11,417 bases of DNA, taken from positions 1-11,417 of the forward strand of contig WVWW01000146.1 of NCBI GenBank assembly GCA_011773795.1, written 5' to 3'. Positions within the stretch are counted from its first letter, which is position 1, and each line of letters begins with the position of its first letter. The DNA comes from Acidobacteriota bacterium (GTDB lineage: Bacteria > Acidobacteriota > Polarisedimenticolia > Polarisedimenticolales > Polarisedimenticolaceae). The notes below the pieces were generated by a model that worked only from the letters and a program-made list of their open reading frames with translations, was not told the origin of the DNA and made no database searches. A program made the position numbers and the translations under genes. Below are positions 10,853 to 11,417 of the stretch, in pieces.

Positions 10853-11417
10853 TTAGATGGAGTCGGCCCGGGAAACCGGGGTGCCGACCAGGTGACCGCC
10901 GATCTCCTCCAGCGCGTCGAGGCCGGTGGGCGCGTCGGGCAGGAGCTCGATCGTGCACAGCGGCGTGCCGGGCAGCAGGGATCGCAGCTCGGCGAGCCCG
11001 CGGCGGTCCCGCTCGCCCAGCCAGTGCAGCAGCCGCCGTGCTTCGTCGGCGGGAGTGATCGCTCCCCCGGGCGGGTCGGGGCGGGCACAAACCGGGTGCA
11101 CGCGGTTGACCACCAACGGGCCCAACCGGTAGCCGGCCTCGCTCAGCCGCCGCGCGAAGAACATGGTGTCGGGGATGCGCTCGCCTCCCGGGCCGGACAC
11201 CAGCAGGAACAGGGTCCGTCGCGACCGCAGCAGTTCCTGCACTTCCACCGCTCGCTCGCGGAAGCCGTCGTACAGGGGTCCGAACGCCTGAAAGAACTCG
11301 GCCATGTCGCGCAGCAGCCCGAGCCCGACGACACGGTCGAGAAAGGATTCGACACTTTTTCCCACGACGGGCACCCAGGACGAAGCGCGCAGCCTACCCT
11401 GCTCGTCGAACCACGGG
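10853..11417 (-). CDS. ArsA/GET3-like anion-transporting ATPase, C-terminal part (runs off window)
   Basis: The frame is open from the window edge to TAA at 10853, about 187 codons. An internal GTG at 11374 is not taken as the start because the frame continues upstream with protein-like sequence (PWFDEQGRLRASSW). The fragment includes TLFLLVSGPGGERIPDTMFF, an amphipathic helix, then GYRLGPLVVNRVHP, matching the second half of single-domain ArsA-family ATPases, where the conserved V-V-N-R-V/I segment contacts nucleotide. It ends with LRSLLPGTPLCTIELL and a final helix. The P-loop (deviant Walker A) would lie outside the window. Bacterial members are often not linked to arsenic resistance. It lies 116 bp upstream of phaR on the same strand. 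Confidence 0.82.
   Translation of the reverse strand, partial: PWFDEQGRLRASSWVPVVGKSVESFLDRVVGLGLLRDMAEFFQAFGPLYDGFRERAVEVQELLRSRRTLFLLVSGPGGERIPDTMFFARRLSEAGYRLGPLVVNRVHPVCARPDPPGGAITPADEARRLLHWLGERDRRGLAELRSLLPGTPLCTIELLPDAPTGLDALEEIGGHLVGTPVSRADSI

Overview
The window is GC-rich, with long open shadow frames opposite most genes. It encodes a Dsb-type disulfide system, phasin and PHA regulator homologues, a Hanks-type Ser/Thr kinase and a class I-type HMG-CoA reductase. This suggests a Gram-negative, polyhydroxyalkanoate (PHA)-forming bacterium of the Myxococcota / 'Deltaproteobacteria' / Binatota / Acidobacteriota kind. The phylum is an inference from gene families, not a firm identification.

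Left part (1-2300): the N-terminus of a minus-strand Ser/Thr kinase is followed by a small accessory region lying between two tRNA-Leu 3' halves. A complete tRNA-Leu(UAA) lies at 2202-2288 (minus). A second 3' half, running from the anticodon loop to CCA, lies at 359-414, as expected of a site-specific integration scar. Between them are two minus-strand genes and an attC-like site. One gene encodes a membrane-anchored protein of unknown function and the other a DUF3237-like protein. The DUF3237-like gene has the layout of an integron cassette of about 570 bp. No integrase is visible, so this looks like an orphan cassette cluster in a tRNA-targeted mini-island.

Middle-left (2301-4125): a minus-strand dsbB - DsbA-like - secreted two-cysteine protein operon runs into the tRNA. 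A second copy of the tRNA-Leu 5' end with its -10 region (27 of 29 bases identical) lies just upstream of the operon at 4096-4124. The tRNA locus has therefore been duplicated or split more than once.

Middle-right (4224-8628): a plus-strand operon encodes HMG-CoA reductase (with an extra N-terminal domain), a UbiB/AarF/ABC1 atypical kinase with C-terminal membrane helices, and an MGAT-like lysophospholipid acyltransferase. The last two genes abut exactly. Together they suggest an isoprenoid/membrane-lipid module.

Right part (8607-11417): a minus-strand operon encodes a PhaR-type PHA regulator, a phasin and a patatin-like hydrolase. Upstream of phaR, a 12-bp sequence occurs three times at steps of 31 and 32 bp, about three helical turns. 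One copy fills the spacer of the predicted promoter and another sits just past the predicted start, so phaR is probably autoregulated. Beyond it is the C-terminal part of an ArsA/GET3-like ATPase that runs off the window.
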